A stretch of 64,000 nt of DNA from Adenophora triphylla var. japonica (GCA_022495995.1 JAFEMH010005424.1:99501-163500), one strand, 5' to 3'; positions 44,001-57,900 are shown, counted from the first letter of the stretch. Made by a program: numbers and translations. The notes: generated by a model not told the origin, from the sequence alone.

Positions 44001-44010
44001 GAATGATAGT

Positions 44011-44012
<2 letters not shown>

Positions 44013-44090
<78 letters not shown>
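44013..44090. repeat. (TA)n microsatellite
   Basis: About 39 uninterrupted TA units. Confidence 0.97.
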
Positions 44091-44093
<3 letters not shown>

Positions 44094-44550
44094 GTTGAAG
44101 TGCATAGAACACTTTAACAAGCTCATTTTCCCTCCAAAATATGAATGATTCTAGAATATATTTTGCTTTAAATCAACTAATCAAGAAAATAATTAATTGT
44201 CTTTAAATTAACATATTATCATATTCTCTCCCCTATTAATTAAATGCCAATGAAACATTATATTTTTTTTCTCTTACTTTTAGCCACTATACCTAAACTC
44301 CTTTTTTCACAAATTCATAAATATCATTGTTTTGCAAACTTTTAATTTTGCAAGTAAAAAATGAAATATGAAAAAAACAATAGTAAAAATATATTTAGAA
44401 ATACATGAAATTTTTCCTTTAATGAGTTGATATTTTTGAAATGCGGGTAATAGTAATAATTGTTTTTTTTAAGACTTATGTATAACAATGATATTTAGAT
44501 ATTTTTTTTTCATTTTTTTCTTAAATGAAGAGTGTTTTTAAAAACTACTA

Positions 44551-44707
44551 CCTCCGTCCCAATCTAAACGTCTCATTTTCGGTCAACTAACAAGTTTGAC
44601 TTAGACATAAATGCAAATCTAATTATATTAGATTTGCATTTATGTCTAAGTCAAACTTGTCAATTTTCGATTCGGTCAATGAGACGTTTAGATTGGGACG
44701 GAGGGAG
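44551..44707. mobile_element. Near-perfect palindromic Stowaway-like MITE
   Basis: 157 bp, TA-flanked. It starts CCTCCGTCCCAATCTAAACG and ends CGTTTAGATTGGGACGGAGG. Almost every base pairs with its mirror across a small AATTATATT centre, so a transcript would form a strong hairpin. Confidence 0.93.
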
Positions 44708-46126
44708 TATAAGATAATTTTAAAAAATAAAACTATTATATAATATTGGTTAGAAAACACGAAGTTTGACTTTTTTATAAGATTATATTCAAAAACATTA
44801 TTTTTTAAAAGACGCAAATTAATGAAAAAAATAGAGTTGTTGATAATATAAATTATTTAGAAATGAGATAATTATTTTTATTTAATGACAGTCATGCAAA
44901 TCAAATGAGACAGTTATATCAAATATATGATTTAGTTCATGTTATTTATCAACCTTTTTTAGGTCGTGTGTTTAACGCACGGGTGTTATATTAGTTATTG
45001 GTAATGGTGGTGGTATGCGGTGGCGATGGTGGTAAAGTTGTGTAATAGTTGTAATGATGATGTCGATTGATGATGCTGGTAGTGATGGTGGCGATCGATG
45101 ATGGTGGTAGTGTTGGCGATGGTTGAAATAGAAAATATTGATTTATACCTCTGTACTTTGGTTTAAGATAAGATCAGCCCTTATACTATGCGATTAACAT
45201 AAATTTGTCCTTGCAATCCTTATAAAAATTGGGAATTTAGCTCGAAAGTTCCTTTTGAAACAAATCACTTCCCCTAAAGTTTCTCATTAAATCGAAATGA
45301 CCTGAAAGTTCTTATGCAGTAATACATAATATTGCATGCAATATTATTATATTCACTCATATGTGAATATAATATTGCATCTATAATACAACATGGTGAA
45401 GGTACTTTTCGGGCATTATGATACTTTTTTAGAACTTCCCGGTCACTCTCCCTAAAAAATTTCACATGTGCAATTTTTTTTCACGTATTACATCCTAAAT
45501 TCCACCTAAGCTGCTTAGTTAACATTTTTGTTAAATTTTAGATGAAAAGTTAATGATGGTCAAATATACTCACATTTTTCTTGAGTACAAGGGCAAATAG
45601 GGCAATTAATTTGTATAAGGTGCATCTTTGGCCTATGTACAAGGCATATATCTATATTTTCTAGTTCTATTCGCATATACAATTTTAAAATTAAATTGCA
45701 ACCAACAATTTAAATTCAAAATTATAGTTCATGTTTACTTTAGAAGGGATATAACAGAAATTTTGGAACCAATTAATAAAAAAAAATAGCGGTCATACAT
45801 TTGTTGGGTTTATATGCATAATTTTAGTTAGTTTAGTGGCAAGGTTGATTATTTTCGACTTTGGTGGTCTATTTGAATGATATGGCATAGTTGAGTGGCA
45901 AGGTTGAAATATTTTGAAAATTTAATGGCCTATATGAATAACGTGTTAAAGTTGGGTGGTCCAAATAATAATTATGCCTAATAAAGGATCTAAATCGGCG
46001 ATGGAATTAGGAAACGGACAGATTAGCTTATCCTTTACTACGCGTCGGCGTCGCCCCACCTTCAGGACAAAATCAAAAGTCTGTATTGTTACTTTCAAGT
46101 TTCATCACCGGTAAGGTAAGTAGATT
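44708..46126. other. Intergenic DNA, no gene seen
   Basis: Includes a GGTGGT-rich patch (about 45003-45120) and a hairpin around ATATTGCATGCAATAT (45327-45380, with GAATATAATATTGCAT on the other side). Nothing else recognised. Confidence 0.5.
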
Positions 46127-46413
46127 ACCTCATCTCCTTTATAACATCAATTTTGACAAAATTGATGTTATACGACAAAATTAAGCAGAGTGAGTGTATA
46201 ATAGAGTAAGTGTTGTAAGTATAAAAATTGAGGTAAGAAAGAAAAAGTGAGATAAAAAATAGTAAGTGAATAATTATTGTAAATATTACAAGTGGATACA
46301 ATAAATAAAAAAGTACAATATTAAAATGTTTCCACTTTGGGTGTGTTCTTTTTTAAAATTAAATGAAAGACCGAAAATAAAAATTTGTGTCATTTCAGAT
46401 AGGAAGGAGGGAG
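46127..46413. mobile_element. Degenerate Stowaway-like MITE
   Basis: The right end AGGAAGGAGGGAG and internal GTGAGTGTATAATAGAGTAAG structure fit. The left end (CTCATCTCCTTTATAACATC) is weak. It directly precedes the next MITE. Confidence 0.5.
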
Positions 46414-46426
46414 TATTTAACTTATA

Positions 46427-46710
46427 CTCCCTCCGTCACATTAGTATTAGCACAAACACTGTTTGCGCGGGAATTAAGGAATATGATATTTTAATAAAAT
46501 GTTGTGAGTGTAAAAGAATGAGTGGAGAGAGAATGAGTGGAGGGTGTAATAAATTATAATGGTGTTGTGAGTATTAAAATAATGTAGGAGAGAGAATGAG
46601 TGGGATTGGGTGAATATTTTATTAATATAAAGTTTTCTTTTTGGGAGTGTGTGGATATTAGCGGGACGCCCAAAAAGGAAAGTGTGCTAATATTAGCGGG
46701 GCGGAAGGAG
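46427..46710. mobile_element. Stowaway-like MITE
   Basis: CTCCCTCCGTCACATTAGTA ... TAATATTAGCGGGGCGGAAGGAG with TA flanks. Confidence 0.87.
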
Positions 46711-46983
46711 TATTTCATTCAAACTTTGAATAACTACTATACTCAATATAATCAACAGTTTTGTTCTTTAATCGCATTTGCGTTAATGCTTAGTTTATCC
46801 AGTTTAGTACAAATTGATTGCAAGCCATTGACAATATATTGAGAATGATTTTGACCGTCACTGATCGTGTTTTTATAAATTAATTACTCCTTCCGGGTCA
46901 AAATACTTTAGTTTTAAATTTTTTATACATATTAAGAAAATTAATTATTACAGATCAAATAAGTCAAATTACTCTTTAAATAT

Positions 46984-47814
46984 TGATGAGCCCGGATCTA
47001 CTGGACCGGGCCCGCGCTCGGTCTTGTCCAAGGAACCAGTGACGTGGCAGTTCCTAGACCGCTGGAGGGAAGACCGCGGACAAATAGGCCCTTGTGGTCA
47101 AGACCGTGTCCCTCCTCGGTTCGTCCCCGTCGAGGACCCTTGAAACCCTGCTCGCTGGATCTATGCCCGCATGAGTCATGCCCGCATCAATCGTGCTCGC
47201 GTCATATATCTTTGACCAAGGCACAACGTTGACCGCGGCACAGCCGCTTCCGGTTAAATGTCAAGCCTTACCGAGCAAGTTAGCTTACCGGGCTCGACAG
47301 GACCACTCACGGCTCCCCCCATCACGCATTCAATGCGGCTCGGTCCAGCGCCTACTATTCCATTTAATGCAATAAGCCGGCCACACTGGCTCATGTCCCT
47401 TTCACCATGTCCCTGGATGCTAATGTGCCCTCCCCGACAGATCCAATTAGCTGCGGACACGTGTAGCCGGTCAAATACCAAAGTGCCCCCTAGGGCACGA
47501 TCTCATCGCTTACCTCAACAAGCACCACGGCATTGCCTATAAATAGAAGGCCTTTACCCCTCGCAAGGTAAGTTCCATAGACAATTGAGTAAGCTCTTTT
47601 ACTCTCTAAACCACACACACACACTCCAATGGTATTCAAAACCTTATTACTCAGTATTCTTACTCTCACACCCGAGGGCCTGAGTTGGAGTAACATCCAA
47701 CTTTGACCTTAACGGTGCTTGTTTGTGTTGTGATCTAGGTACACAAATTCACCAAATATATCCTAGCCAGATATCCTTGAACCGCTCCTGACCCCAAAAG
47801 CTGTGGCGTCATCA
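46984..47814 (+). repeat. 5' LTR of the Gypsy element
   Basis: 831 bp. A CCTATAAATAGAAGG promoter motif lies at about 47537-47550. It is 12 bp shorter than the 3' LTR, with many small indels between the two. Confidence 0.93.
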
Positions 47815-48039
47815 GTGGTTCCGATGCCGGGAACCCGACTTTCTTTCGTTTCTCGTTAAAAATCTTTTGTTTTCAAGGCACCTCACGTGTCCTAAACAAA
47901 TTCAGTGCCGAAAGGCTCTTCTATTTTACATCACTAAGTTTTTCCCATTTAAAAACTTTTGTTTGCAGACACACCTTGTAGTCTAAACAACCGACTGTCA
48001 AAAGACACTTCTTTTCAGTTATTTTCACCTTTCTGAGAC

Positions 48040-49690
48040 ATGTCTCAAATTCTGAAAAATGCTGGTCATTTGACCATAGAGGAGGAGAACCAAGCCGAAC
48101 CCTCCAACAACAATAGGGAAAGGCAAACCAACTCGTTTTCAACGTAATGGGGGCCCATTCTCACCTCAAAATCCCCACCAACGAGTTCTCCACCGGTTAA
48201 CCGAGGAAGCCCGTGCCGAGAAAGCCCAAGCCCTACTAAACACTAGCCCAAAACTCCCCAAGCTCGCATAAAAAACACCAATCCGACCACCCCACTTTCC
48301 CCGTAACAAATCCCGAGAAGGAAGGAAATCCTAGCCTCCAAGTCCAAACCGGTCGCGGAGGCCATGGCTATCAACGATGCGGAGATGGAAATATTTGAAA
48401 TAGAGGCCAATGGAGGGCTACAGCCTCTCAAGGGTCACAAAGGTTCTCCCAACGAAGCTCCCGCTCACTCGCTGCTAGTCAAGCCGCTGGGGAAACCGGG
48501 CCGACCCACCTCGAGCGCGGACACCGCCAAACGGAGCGTGGTGCATGTAGATGATAGCGAGGAAATGGGGGAAGAGGCACGGTCAAATCGCCGTGCGAAG
48601 TCCAAAGCCGTACTCCTCGGGCTCCTGGCCAAGGAGAAGGCCGTGGCTCCACGAGCTAAAAAGCAAAATGTTGATGATCGTAACCCCGAGTTTGTGGAAT
48701 TCATGCAAGATGTGGGAAACCCATCGTAAGGCCGCCTGTAAGTGTGGCCGCACTATGGACGCCTTCGCCGATAAAATTGCGCGGCACCGATCCGTAAGGG
48801 CAAACCCCTGCACGGACACCTATGACGGATCCAAAAATGCCAAGAGTCATACGGGAAGATTTGAGGGCCGATGGCTTTATTCTCCGCGGATGAGTCGCTG
48901 ATGTGCAAGCTTTGGCTGCGACCTTCACCGGCAAGGCCCTATCTTGGATGCTAGCCCTCAAGCCCCGGTGTATCCAAATATTCGCCGCCCGTAGTCCTCT
49001 TCCTCAATGCCTTTCTGGAGCAGTGTGCCCGCTAGACCAAAGACAGATCTTGTCCGTGTCAAGGTGCACCAAATGAGCCTACTAAAGATTATATATCCCG
49101 GTTCAGAAGGTGAGCGAGGAGATTGTGGACCTGGACGAGGGGATATCGAGACTATGTTTTGAGGGCGGCCTCGTAACTCCTTCCTCAAAATGAATTTTGC
49201 CTCCAAAGAAACCTAAATCGACTGGAGGAAATGTATGAAAGGGCCTCGGCCATTGCCTCCGCCGAAGAGCCTAGTGTGCCCGCTCCCCGAGCTTCGCGAA
49301 AGAAAGGATAAGCCAAGTCCAGTGAGACCACCCTGCAGCCTCGCTCATACCAATAATCGTGGCAAAACAGAGGCCGGAATCGAAAGGCTCAAAAGGCCGT
49401 GGCCGAAACAGCCATAACGTAGCTCACCGACCCAAGGGTGGTGATCATGAGAGCCTCAGACTTTCCTCCTCCTCCCCCATGCTTCGAAAGCCAAATGAGA
49501 GGAGTAGACTTAAATTCGTGAGTTTCACAACGACCACGGCACGGATCGAGGATTGTTTCCACCAAGCGAGTAATCCAAGCCAGAAAATTAATAACGGGGA
49601 GCTAACCAAGTGGGTTAAGGGAAACAATACCGCCCCCAATAACAATGATCGCCAGCGGGCACGACACACGCGGGGACCGACAGAATGAAA
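48040..49690 (+). pseudogene. Gypsy gag, frameshifted
   Basis: ATG 48040 starts MSQILKNAGHLTIEEENQAE. After a stop, gag-like sequence continues in changing frames: ANPCTDTYDGSKNAKSHTGR and RFEGRWLYS near 48800-48890 correspond to the conserved start of the retrotransposon gag core, followed by LWLRPSPARPYLGC-like sequence. The rest to about 49690 is Arg/Lys/Ser-rich, as in the nucleocapsid part. Confidence 0.7.
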
Positions 49691-49931
49691 GAGATAATAA
49701 TGATGACGATTTTGGGGACTATGACATTAACTTCATCGGGAGGAACCTCCCTCTAATAGGCAATTGTCCCTCCAAATTCGGACATTAGAGAAGGTTTTCT
49801 CCATCCCCGCCCCGGCTCCGAGGAAGAGCAGGAAATTGGGTTCAAAAAGAGTGAGCTTGCCTCCACCCTTTTTCACTCCACACGCCCACTCACCCTCGTA
49901 ATGAGAATCAACCTGGACAAACATAGGCCGT

Positions 49932-50201
49932 GTGTTGGTAGATACCGGAGCCGCCCGCGACATACTCTATTACCACACTTTGATTGGAATGAGAATGACG
50001 GAAGCACATCTCACTCCATATGCGGGCATGCTCGAGGGCTTCACCAACCACGCTGTAAGGGTAAAGGGGACGATTGTGTTTGACGTAGCTATTGGGGAGA
50101 AACCCATGCAGAAGACGGCCAAGATAACTTTCATGGTGGTCGATCTTCCTTCCCAATACAATGCCATTCTCGGCGTAATCGTCAGGCCGAATTGGGAATA
50201 G
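49932..50201 (+). pseudogene. Gypsy aspartic protease domain
   Basis: An open frame with the active-site motif MLVDTGAARDIL, followed by VDLPSQYNAILG, the conserved distal motif before RP(x)N. It cuts the polyprotein into working parts. This 89-codon segment is itself unbroken. Confidence 0.85.
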
Positions 50202-50699
50202 CTTGCGTCCGTCCCCACCAAAGGGTGAAATTTAACACCCCGGCGGGGTTGCTACCATCAAGAACCAGCCTGGGAGATTCCTCCGAGCACTCGGAGGAAA
50301 AAGGAAAGAACAGAAAGGCCAGACATCCCGCCCGCAGATAGAGGGCGAGGACAAAATTATAGAGGGAAAGTGGCGAGACAAGTCAAAAAAGGGGAAAGCC
50401 CTTGCACTCCCGCCGCCACCCGTACCAATTGGCATGCTTTCTTTCCATTCCACAAAGGTGGAGCTCAAAATGAGCAGTAAAATCAAAGCAGCTGGCCGCC
50501 CCCGCTGAAGGAGGATATATTGATCGAGGAATAGAGGGGAAATTGACCGTGAAATCGTATATTCAATGGCAACACCGACCGAAGCTCAGTCAACCCCCAA
50601 CTATTGTCATTGACTCCCCGCACAATCGTGAAATCGCCGACCTTCAACCTAACGACGAGCTCGAGGAGGTGGTAATCAATCCCCACTTCCCCGAGCAAA

Positions 50700-51480
50700 C
50701 AAGCTAAGGTCAATGGAAATTCACAAATGAGGAAAGAAGGATACTTATTGAGTTCCTTAGAGCAAATTGCGATGTGTTCGCTTGGAGGGTGGAAGATATG
50801 CAAGGCATCGCCGAGGACGTGATCCTCCATAAAATCAACGATGACCCCTCCTTCAAAAACATTCACCAGAAATCCAGATATTTCTCCCTGAGAAAGAGAT
50901 TGCCATCAAGGAAGAGGTGGAAAAGTTGCTAAAAGCGGGATAATAAAGGAGATCTCCTACCCCAAGTGGCTGGCCAATGTGGTCATGGTTAAGAAATCCA
51001 ATGGCAAATGGAGGATGTGCGTTGATTTCACCGATCTCAACAAGGCATGCCCCAAAGATTGCTTCCCTCTTCCTCGCATGTACAGATCAGTGGATTCTAT
51101 AGCCGGACACAGAGTTCTAAGCTTCATCGATGCCTACTCCGGCTACCACCAGATCCATGGCTCCCGAAGATGTCCGCTCCGTAGCCTTCATTGCCGCGGG
51201 CAAGACATACCGCTACACTATGATGCCCTTTGGGCTAAAAATGCAGGAGCCACATATCGCCGCATGGTCAATCTGGTCTTTAAAAACCAACTAGGCAGTA
51301 ACTGAGGCCTACATCGACGACATGGTCATAAAAACTAAGGAAAACTCCCACGAGCTCGATGTGGAGGAAACCTTCAAAAACTTGCGCCATAACAACATGA
51401 AGCTAAACCCCTCAAGTGCGCTGGGTCAAGGCGGGCAAGTTCCTCGGATTCATGGTCAACCAAAGAGGAATAGAGGCTAA
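50700..51480 (+). pseudogene. Gypsy reverse transcriptase domain, frameshifted
   Basis: MVKKSNGKWRMCVDFTDLNK and CPKDCFPLP from 50979, then SFIDAYSGYHQI (first catalytic Asp), a shifted FGLK-equivalent, and YIDDM at 51310-51324 (the catalytic DD pair). At least three frame changes. It copies RNA into cDNA in the intact family. Confidence 0.88.
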
Positions 51481-51499
51481 CCCGTGAGAAAATCCAGCC

Positions 51500-52450
51500 C
51501 TATTAGACATGAAACCTCCCGCCCGCGTGAAGGATGTACAAAAACTCAATGGTCGCATCACCGCACTTCGCCGCTTCATCTCGCGGTCGCCAGAGAGATG
51601 CCTCCCTTCTTCAAAACTCTCAAAGGGGGAAGAGAGCCGATTGAATTTACATGGAGCACCGAGTGCCATCGTGCTGAGGAAGTCAAGACATACCTCGGCA
51701 GCCCACCTCTACTCAGCCTCTGCTCTGAGAAGAGCTTTTTCTCAGATTTAGTATCGATCCGGGCAAGAGCAAATGTTTGTAAGGGAGGAGAATAACTCCC
51801 AAAACCAGCTTTATTATGTAAGTAAGGCACTATCCGCCGTAGAAGGGCGTTATCTTAATATAGAAAAGTTAGCTTACGCCTTGCTTGTATCTCGCTCGAA
51901 AAATTAAGAGCCTACTTTTCTCGCACATCCTATAACCGTACTAACCGAGGCCCCGCTTAGAAAGGTTTTACATAAAACCGAGTCCCTCGGGAGAATGCTA
52001 GCTTGGTCTATAGAGCTCACCGAGTTCCGCATCACCTACTCCCGAGAAAGACAATCAAAGCGCAGGCCTTAGTTGATTTTGTAGTAGAATCATCATTCAA
52101 ATTAGCTGACAAATGACCTCGGAAAAGAAAGCGAGCAGAATCGAAGATGACCCAAAAGCCCGAGCACGTAAATTGTTCAACCAAGGGAGCGTCCGTAAGA
52201 GGTGTGGACTTTATATGTGGACGGCTCCGCGAGCAAGTTAATCAAATGGAGCGGGCATACTTCGATTGCACTCGCGGGGAGAAATTCATGAGGGCCTTGA
52301 GATTCAAGTTCGAGGCATCAAACAATCAGCCGAATATGAAGCGATCATAGCGGGCATGGAACCGGGCAAGAGACTTGGGAGTTCGTAATGTTGAGATCAA
52401 TAGTGACTCTCAAATTTCATAGTTAATCAAATTAGGGGGAGTATGATACT
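51500..52450 (+). pseudogene. Gypsy RNase H region, frameshifted
   Basis: VKDVQKLNGRITALRRFISR is the conserved RT-RNase H connection. LYVDGSAS at about 52212-52235 carries the first catalytic Asp of a second RNase H-type domain. The reading frame is broken several times. Confidence 0.75.
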
Positions 52451-52559
52451 ATCAATCCAAGACTAACTCGCATCGTGACCTCGCAAAAACCCTCATCAAA
52501 AATTTCACTTACTATGAGCCGAACCAAGTCATGAGAGAGGACAATGTGGAAGCCGACCT

Positions 52560-53904
52560 CCTCTCAAGAATAACCGAGCAAGAAATTGGTGAGTTGGAGA
52601 CAAATTGCCGATTGAATTCACTGAGAGACCCGCTATAGATCGAATACGTATAAACAATATTGAGGATCAAGTAAGGGACTGGGTGGATGAAATGAAGGAT
52701 TACATCGAGAAGCAAACCCTCCCCGAGGATCCAAGAAAGGCTAGAGCCATCGAACGGTGTCCGCGAAATACCTCGTCCTCGATGGGGTGCTTTTTCGGCG
52801 ATCATTCACCAAGCCTTTACTAAGATGTGTTAAGACTCACATGGTCACCAACTTACTCTATGAGGTTCATGAAGGAGTTTGTGGCGGACATCCAGTGCTC
52901 GCACCCTCTCGACAAGATCAAATTCCAAGGATTCTTTTGGCCCACAATGAGAAGGGATGCGCAGGAGTATGTTAGAAAATGTGATAAGTGCCGAGATTTG
53001 CGGACATCCCTAGACTACCATCAACAGAGCAGACTTTGGTAGTACCATCGTGGCCGTTTGATACGTGGGGGATAGATCTTATTGGACCATTTCCAACTGC
53101 TAGAGGAAGCATCAAGTATGCCGTGGTGGCCGTGGATTATTTTACCAAGTGGACGGAAGCAAAGGGCTTGGCCACTATTTCCGAGGATAACACTATCGCT
53201 TTGTCCACGACCACATCTATTGTCGATTTGGAGTTCCCGAGCAATAATTTCAGATAATGGCACCCAATTCTCCGCAAAATTCACCGCCGAATGTATGAGA
53301 ATGAAGGTGCAACACCGTAAGTCCGCAGCTGCCTATCCTCGTGAAATGGTCAAGCTGAGGCCGCGAACAAGCTAGTCATAACTGCCTTAAAGAAAAATTT
53401 GGAAGGACGAGGAGGACGTTGGTTGGACGAGCTCCAGATCGCATTATGGGTTGTCCGCACCACGATAAGAAATTCAACAGGAGAAACTCCCTTCTCGCTC
53501 ACGTATGGGTCAGAGGCAATGGCCCCAGTTGAGGTAGCCCTACCCTCGTACGAGTCACATACTTCGACGAGTCTCAAAACGAGGCAAATGTAAGGTGTGA
53601 CCTGTACGATCTCGAAGGAAAGAGAATGCGGGCACATGAAAAAATGGTGAACTACAAACAGAAAGCGAAGAAGCACCATGATAAAAGAGTAAATAAGAGG
53701 AGTTTTTCAGTTGGAGACTGGGTACTCAGAAGCGTAGAGGTCCAAGGGACCCAACCTGGTTTCAACAAGCTGTCCCCGAAATGGGAAGGTCCATATGAGG
53801 TCACAAAGATAGTCAAAGAAGGCACCTATATGTTGCGACCAAAAGAGGGAGAAGAGCTTAAGCACGCCTGGAATAGCGACCACCTTAAGAGATACTTCTT
53901 TTGA
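52560..53904 (+). pseudogene. Gypsy integrase, frameshifted
   Basis: The zinc-binding His/Cys region spans 52860-53000 (LLYEVHEGVCGGHPV, YVRKCDKCRDL). Catalytic core: WPFDTWGIDLIGPFPTARGS (first Asp), ISDNGTQFSAKFT (second Asp), with the Glu region broken by a frameshift near 53345. C-terminal GDWVLRSVEVQ and WEGPYEVTKIVKEGTYMLR end at 53904. The last 90 codons are intact. Confidence 0.9.
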
Positions 53905-54940
53905 AGTCTTTGTAATTTTTTGGAAGGAGTATAGACTATATGTATATAAGTGAGAAGTTATCATCATATTTTGATGCAAAAATCAATTCCCACCAGCCTC
54001 AAAAGCTAAGGTGGATGCCCGCGTGAGGATGCCAGTAAGTTCAAGAGCCAACATATGAGCTCCTACTTACTGATGCGCAAAGATCTAAGGATCCGCATGC
54101 CTATATATGTACAAAGATCCATTACGATCCGTACTATGATCGCGGGGAGGACTCTCTCCTGCTCGCGTGACACCACCAAAAATAGGTGGATATAGATGAA
54201 CGTAGGTACAAAGGCCATGATGCCCGTGCCTACGGACTCTAGTGGGGACAATGACCTGAAGTCCGGACCCACTAATTGCGCGAAGGACCTCGTTAGGGCC
54301 GTTACTCGCATGCCTGTATGTGACAAAGGCCTACATATAAGCCCGTTCACCAGATCGCCACGAGACCCTCACGAAAAACCTTAGGGAGTTTTGAATAAAG
54401 GGTCAAATAAGTGAGAACCTCCAATAAGGGGATACAGATGCCAGGGGGTTAAAGGGCCTCTATGCTAAAATATGCTCCTACCTTTCTTTACAGGACAATA
54501 GCCTCACGGCCACCTTCTGCATGCCCTATGAAAGTATGCTTGCCTTGGCTACTTTTGACTTACACCACAGCTCGCAAGGCTGGGAATAAGTGTAAATGGA
54601 TGAGAGTGATCAAACTAGTTTAACAAAGCCAAATGGACAAACTGGGGTCAAGACCCCTAACTTTGCCACAAGGCTAAACAAACGCGATCATAGAAGAATA
54701 AGGCTGACTCTCACAAAAAACCTAAGGGTTTTGAATAAAGAGTTAGGAAAACTCAAAAAATGCGGGCAAAGGGCCTACTAAGCTGCTGCCCGCAGAAGGA
54801 GAGTATAAAGTTAATTGCAAGTCAAAAACGCTGGAAAAAGTGATAAGGCAAGAATGCAAGTATTAAGATGCTCGAATATTGCCAAACTACTCAAAATAGC
54901 CTACAAGACAAGCAATTAAGATAAAAATAAAGGAGTCAAG
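53905..54940. other. Gypsy 3' spacer between integrase and antisense region
   Basis: No recognised domain. It contains repeated CTAAGG(G/T)TTTTGAATAAAG segments at about 54381-54400 and 54721-54740. Confidence 0.5.
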
Positions 54941-54949
54941 TTGAGAAAA

Positions 54950-57900
54950 ATGCTTCTATTTATATTAAGAAAGTATTTACAAATTCTTACACTATTACAA
55001 AAAGAGATCCTATTCTACTACAACAAGAAAAAACAAAAAATCCTAAACTATAGGAGCTTGGTCCTTGGCTGCATCTCGCAGCCTCCCCGGCCGCACCATC
55101 TCGTGCCCGCTTCGAAGTTGGAGTTGGGGAAGGAAGACGGGTCATCGAATCTCGTTATAGGGTCGAGATGGGCTCGCAGAGGCCGGAGCCGGAGCCGCCC
55201 GCGAAGGAAAGAGGTCTCCAAGGGCCGGTCCCCCTGGAAGAACCCGAGCCAGGCATCCCCAAGGATAAAGTGGTTGTCCCCGAAGCGCAGAGCGTCCAGC
55301 CGAGATCGCCCGAGGGCAGCCACTTGCCACCGGGGGCAGAGGCCGCCGCAGAGAGATCCAAACCTTGACCTCTTCCTCGGACAGAGGAACTAGCGCATGC
55401 CCGGCACACACTCCGCATCGCAGCAACCAAATGAGCCAATTACGGCCAACCGCCGCACGGAGAACATGCCCGTGGCCGCGAAGTTCCGGATCCGTGTCCG
55501 ACACCCGCTCATACCTTGGGCCAAGCACTCCGCGGTGAACCGGTCGAGTTCTTATACTCCTCGACAGCCTTCTTCGCGAGCCTCGGCCAAGATCCTCTCC
55601 TCTCCCTCAAACCGCGTAAGGGGTAGCAGGTTTCTCGGAGAGCTCATCGGCCTTAGCCTCCGTGAGTTTGACCGACTCCTCCGCAGCCTCCCAGTTTGGT
55701 TGCGAGCTCTTCATTTCTTTGCTCCAATTGGTCTTGTGCCCGCGGAGCTCATTCCGCCGACCCTTTGCCTTTTCTAGGCTCTGCTCCCGGCTCGGGTCAC
55801 CCGCTCCCGGAAGCCCTTCGCATCGGACTCCATGGTCGCGAACTCCTTTTCCTTGGCATCCAGGAGGGAGCTCGTAGTACCCACCTTCTCCCGGGCCTGC
55901 TCCAGCCGCGGAGTTTGCCCGCCGAGGTCCTTGGTGTTCTTTGGCAAGCTCGGCGGACAGGCTGTCATAAGTCTCCCTGAGCCTCATGGCCTTGTTGCCC
56001 ACCCGCGAGGAAGAAGGTCGAATTAGGTGGAAAATCAAAGGCTAAGTGAGGGAGCCGGAAGAAAGGTCCCTACCTCGCAAGTGGCAACCCCAATATCCCC
56101 CATCGTGGCCGACGGTTCTCCTTCTCGGCCACCCGGTGGTAGAAGTCGTGGCAAAGAGCCGGTTGATCACCCCAATGCCCACGCAGAATTTTGGGCGCAC
56201 CGGGCATATAGGTCTACCCCAAGTAATGGCGGGCACGTCCCCCACCGCTTCCTTTTCTCCCATGCCTCCTCGCGGGTGGCCAAGGAGGAAATCGGATAGG
56301 CAACCGAGCAAATTGTCCCCGCGGCGGAGGGAGCAAGAGTAGAGGTAGTGGCAGCAGCTGGAGGGCTACGGCTAGGGGTATCCCCACTTTCTGGGTCTTC
56401 GAAGACCTCTCCCTGTGCGTCAGGTCAGCCTCTCTCTCAATCCTTTTCTTGGACTGCTCCTGGTTGTGCCCGGAGGCAATAGTGCGGCCGGGAGATGATG
56501 CCCGGACAGCGGTGGGTGGTGGAGGACCCCGGGAGGTGGAGGCAGGTTCCCGGTTTAGAATGATTGGGAGCGGGCGAGAGGATCCCCGCTTTTCCCGCTC
56601 GCAATGGGCGCGGTCTTGTCTTTTGTGGGAACCCCTCCCATCTCATTACTCGCTCTTCAGTGGCAGCTTCTTTGTTGGCCTTCATGTTCTTGGCCTTCGC
56701 TGAGCAACATGCTTAGTGGAGGAGCCATCGAAATTGTACAGTCCTGATCTACTCGAGGGAAAGAAAAATGGTTATGGCAAAGTTAAAAAAAAAAAAAAAA
56801 AAAAAATCAAAAGCAAAGTAAATTGGCAAACAGCTTTCATAGAGGAATCAGAGACCAATTATTTCGGGGATCGCACTCGCCGCCCAAAGATACAGGGTCT
56901 TACACCCGCCTCGAATCGGTAATGTTCGTGCACCCGCCAATCGTGGTCGCGGCAGGCTCTATCACTACTCTGGGGGCATGTGGGGCGCCCTCCCTGCGAG
57001 GAGCCACCCCCGAGTAGATCAGTAGGGGCTCATCCTCCACTATGGCACCCACGTCATACACGGGCTCCTCCCCGCTGTCCAAATAGATGGCCAGATGCCT
57101 CTCTATGGCAAAGGCGCAAAGTCATCGGCCGTGGAAGGGTCCTGGATATTTGCTAGCGGCCACCTTTATAGGGACAAAGTGTGAAGGTTTGGAGAAGGGC
57201 CATCCGAATCTAGACTCAATCACCAGGATATCCCTCTGGTTCCATTGGTCAAACTTGTTGGAGGGAGGAGAGAAGGTCCTGGTAGAGTAGTTCCTGGCCT
57301 TCAGGCTCAGAATGCCGCGGCTAATTTGGTTCTGATAGTAAGCGTAGAGCCCAGCACTGGTAGGTTCATAACCCATGAATCCGCACACACTGTGAAGGAG
57401 ACAATGGCCCGGATGGCATTGGGAGTCAGGTGCATGGGCAGGTGAGTTGAACTCCGAAAAGAAATAGAAGAAGGGTCCAGGGCAGCCTCAATCCGTTCTC
57501 AAACTGGGCTCCATAAAAAATGCAGGCCCTATTGTCCTCGCGGATATCAGCTACTGTCTCTGACCGCAGTTTGTCCTTGTCCTTCAGATGAATATGTCCT
57601 AAGGTGCGGACACGGTATGCTTTGCGATCCACATTATATACTTCGTATATGTCCTCCTCCCAATCAATGGTGGCCACCTCCTTGGCCTTCTTACGGCCAC
57701 GGCCGGGATTCACCTCCCTAGCCGGCCTCTTGCCTTTGTTTCGGGCAGGGCCACAATCACTTCCTCCTCCTCCGGAGTCGAGCTCTCGAAGGCATCCACT
57801 ATATTGGTGGTCTCAGCGGCCTTCTTGGAGGTCCCCGCTGCCCTCCTATCCCCCTCCCCTTGGTCATCTTCTTCGGTCTCCGAGCTCGAGGAGCCAAAGA

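Noticed and set aside
43500..44110. Protein genes in long frames of His/Pro/Thr and Tyr/Ile repeats
   Set aside because: These are translations of ACC/GGT-type and TA microsatellites on either strand.
49901..50201. A cellular aspartic protease gene
   Set aside because: The VDTGAARDIL motif sits between gag and RT of the Gypsy element.
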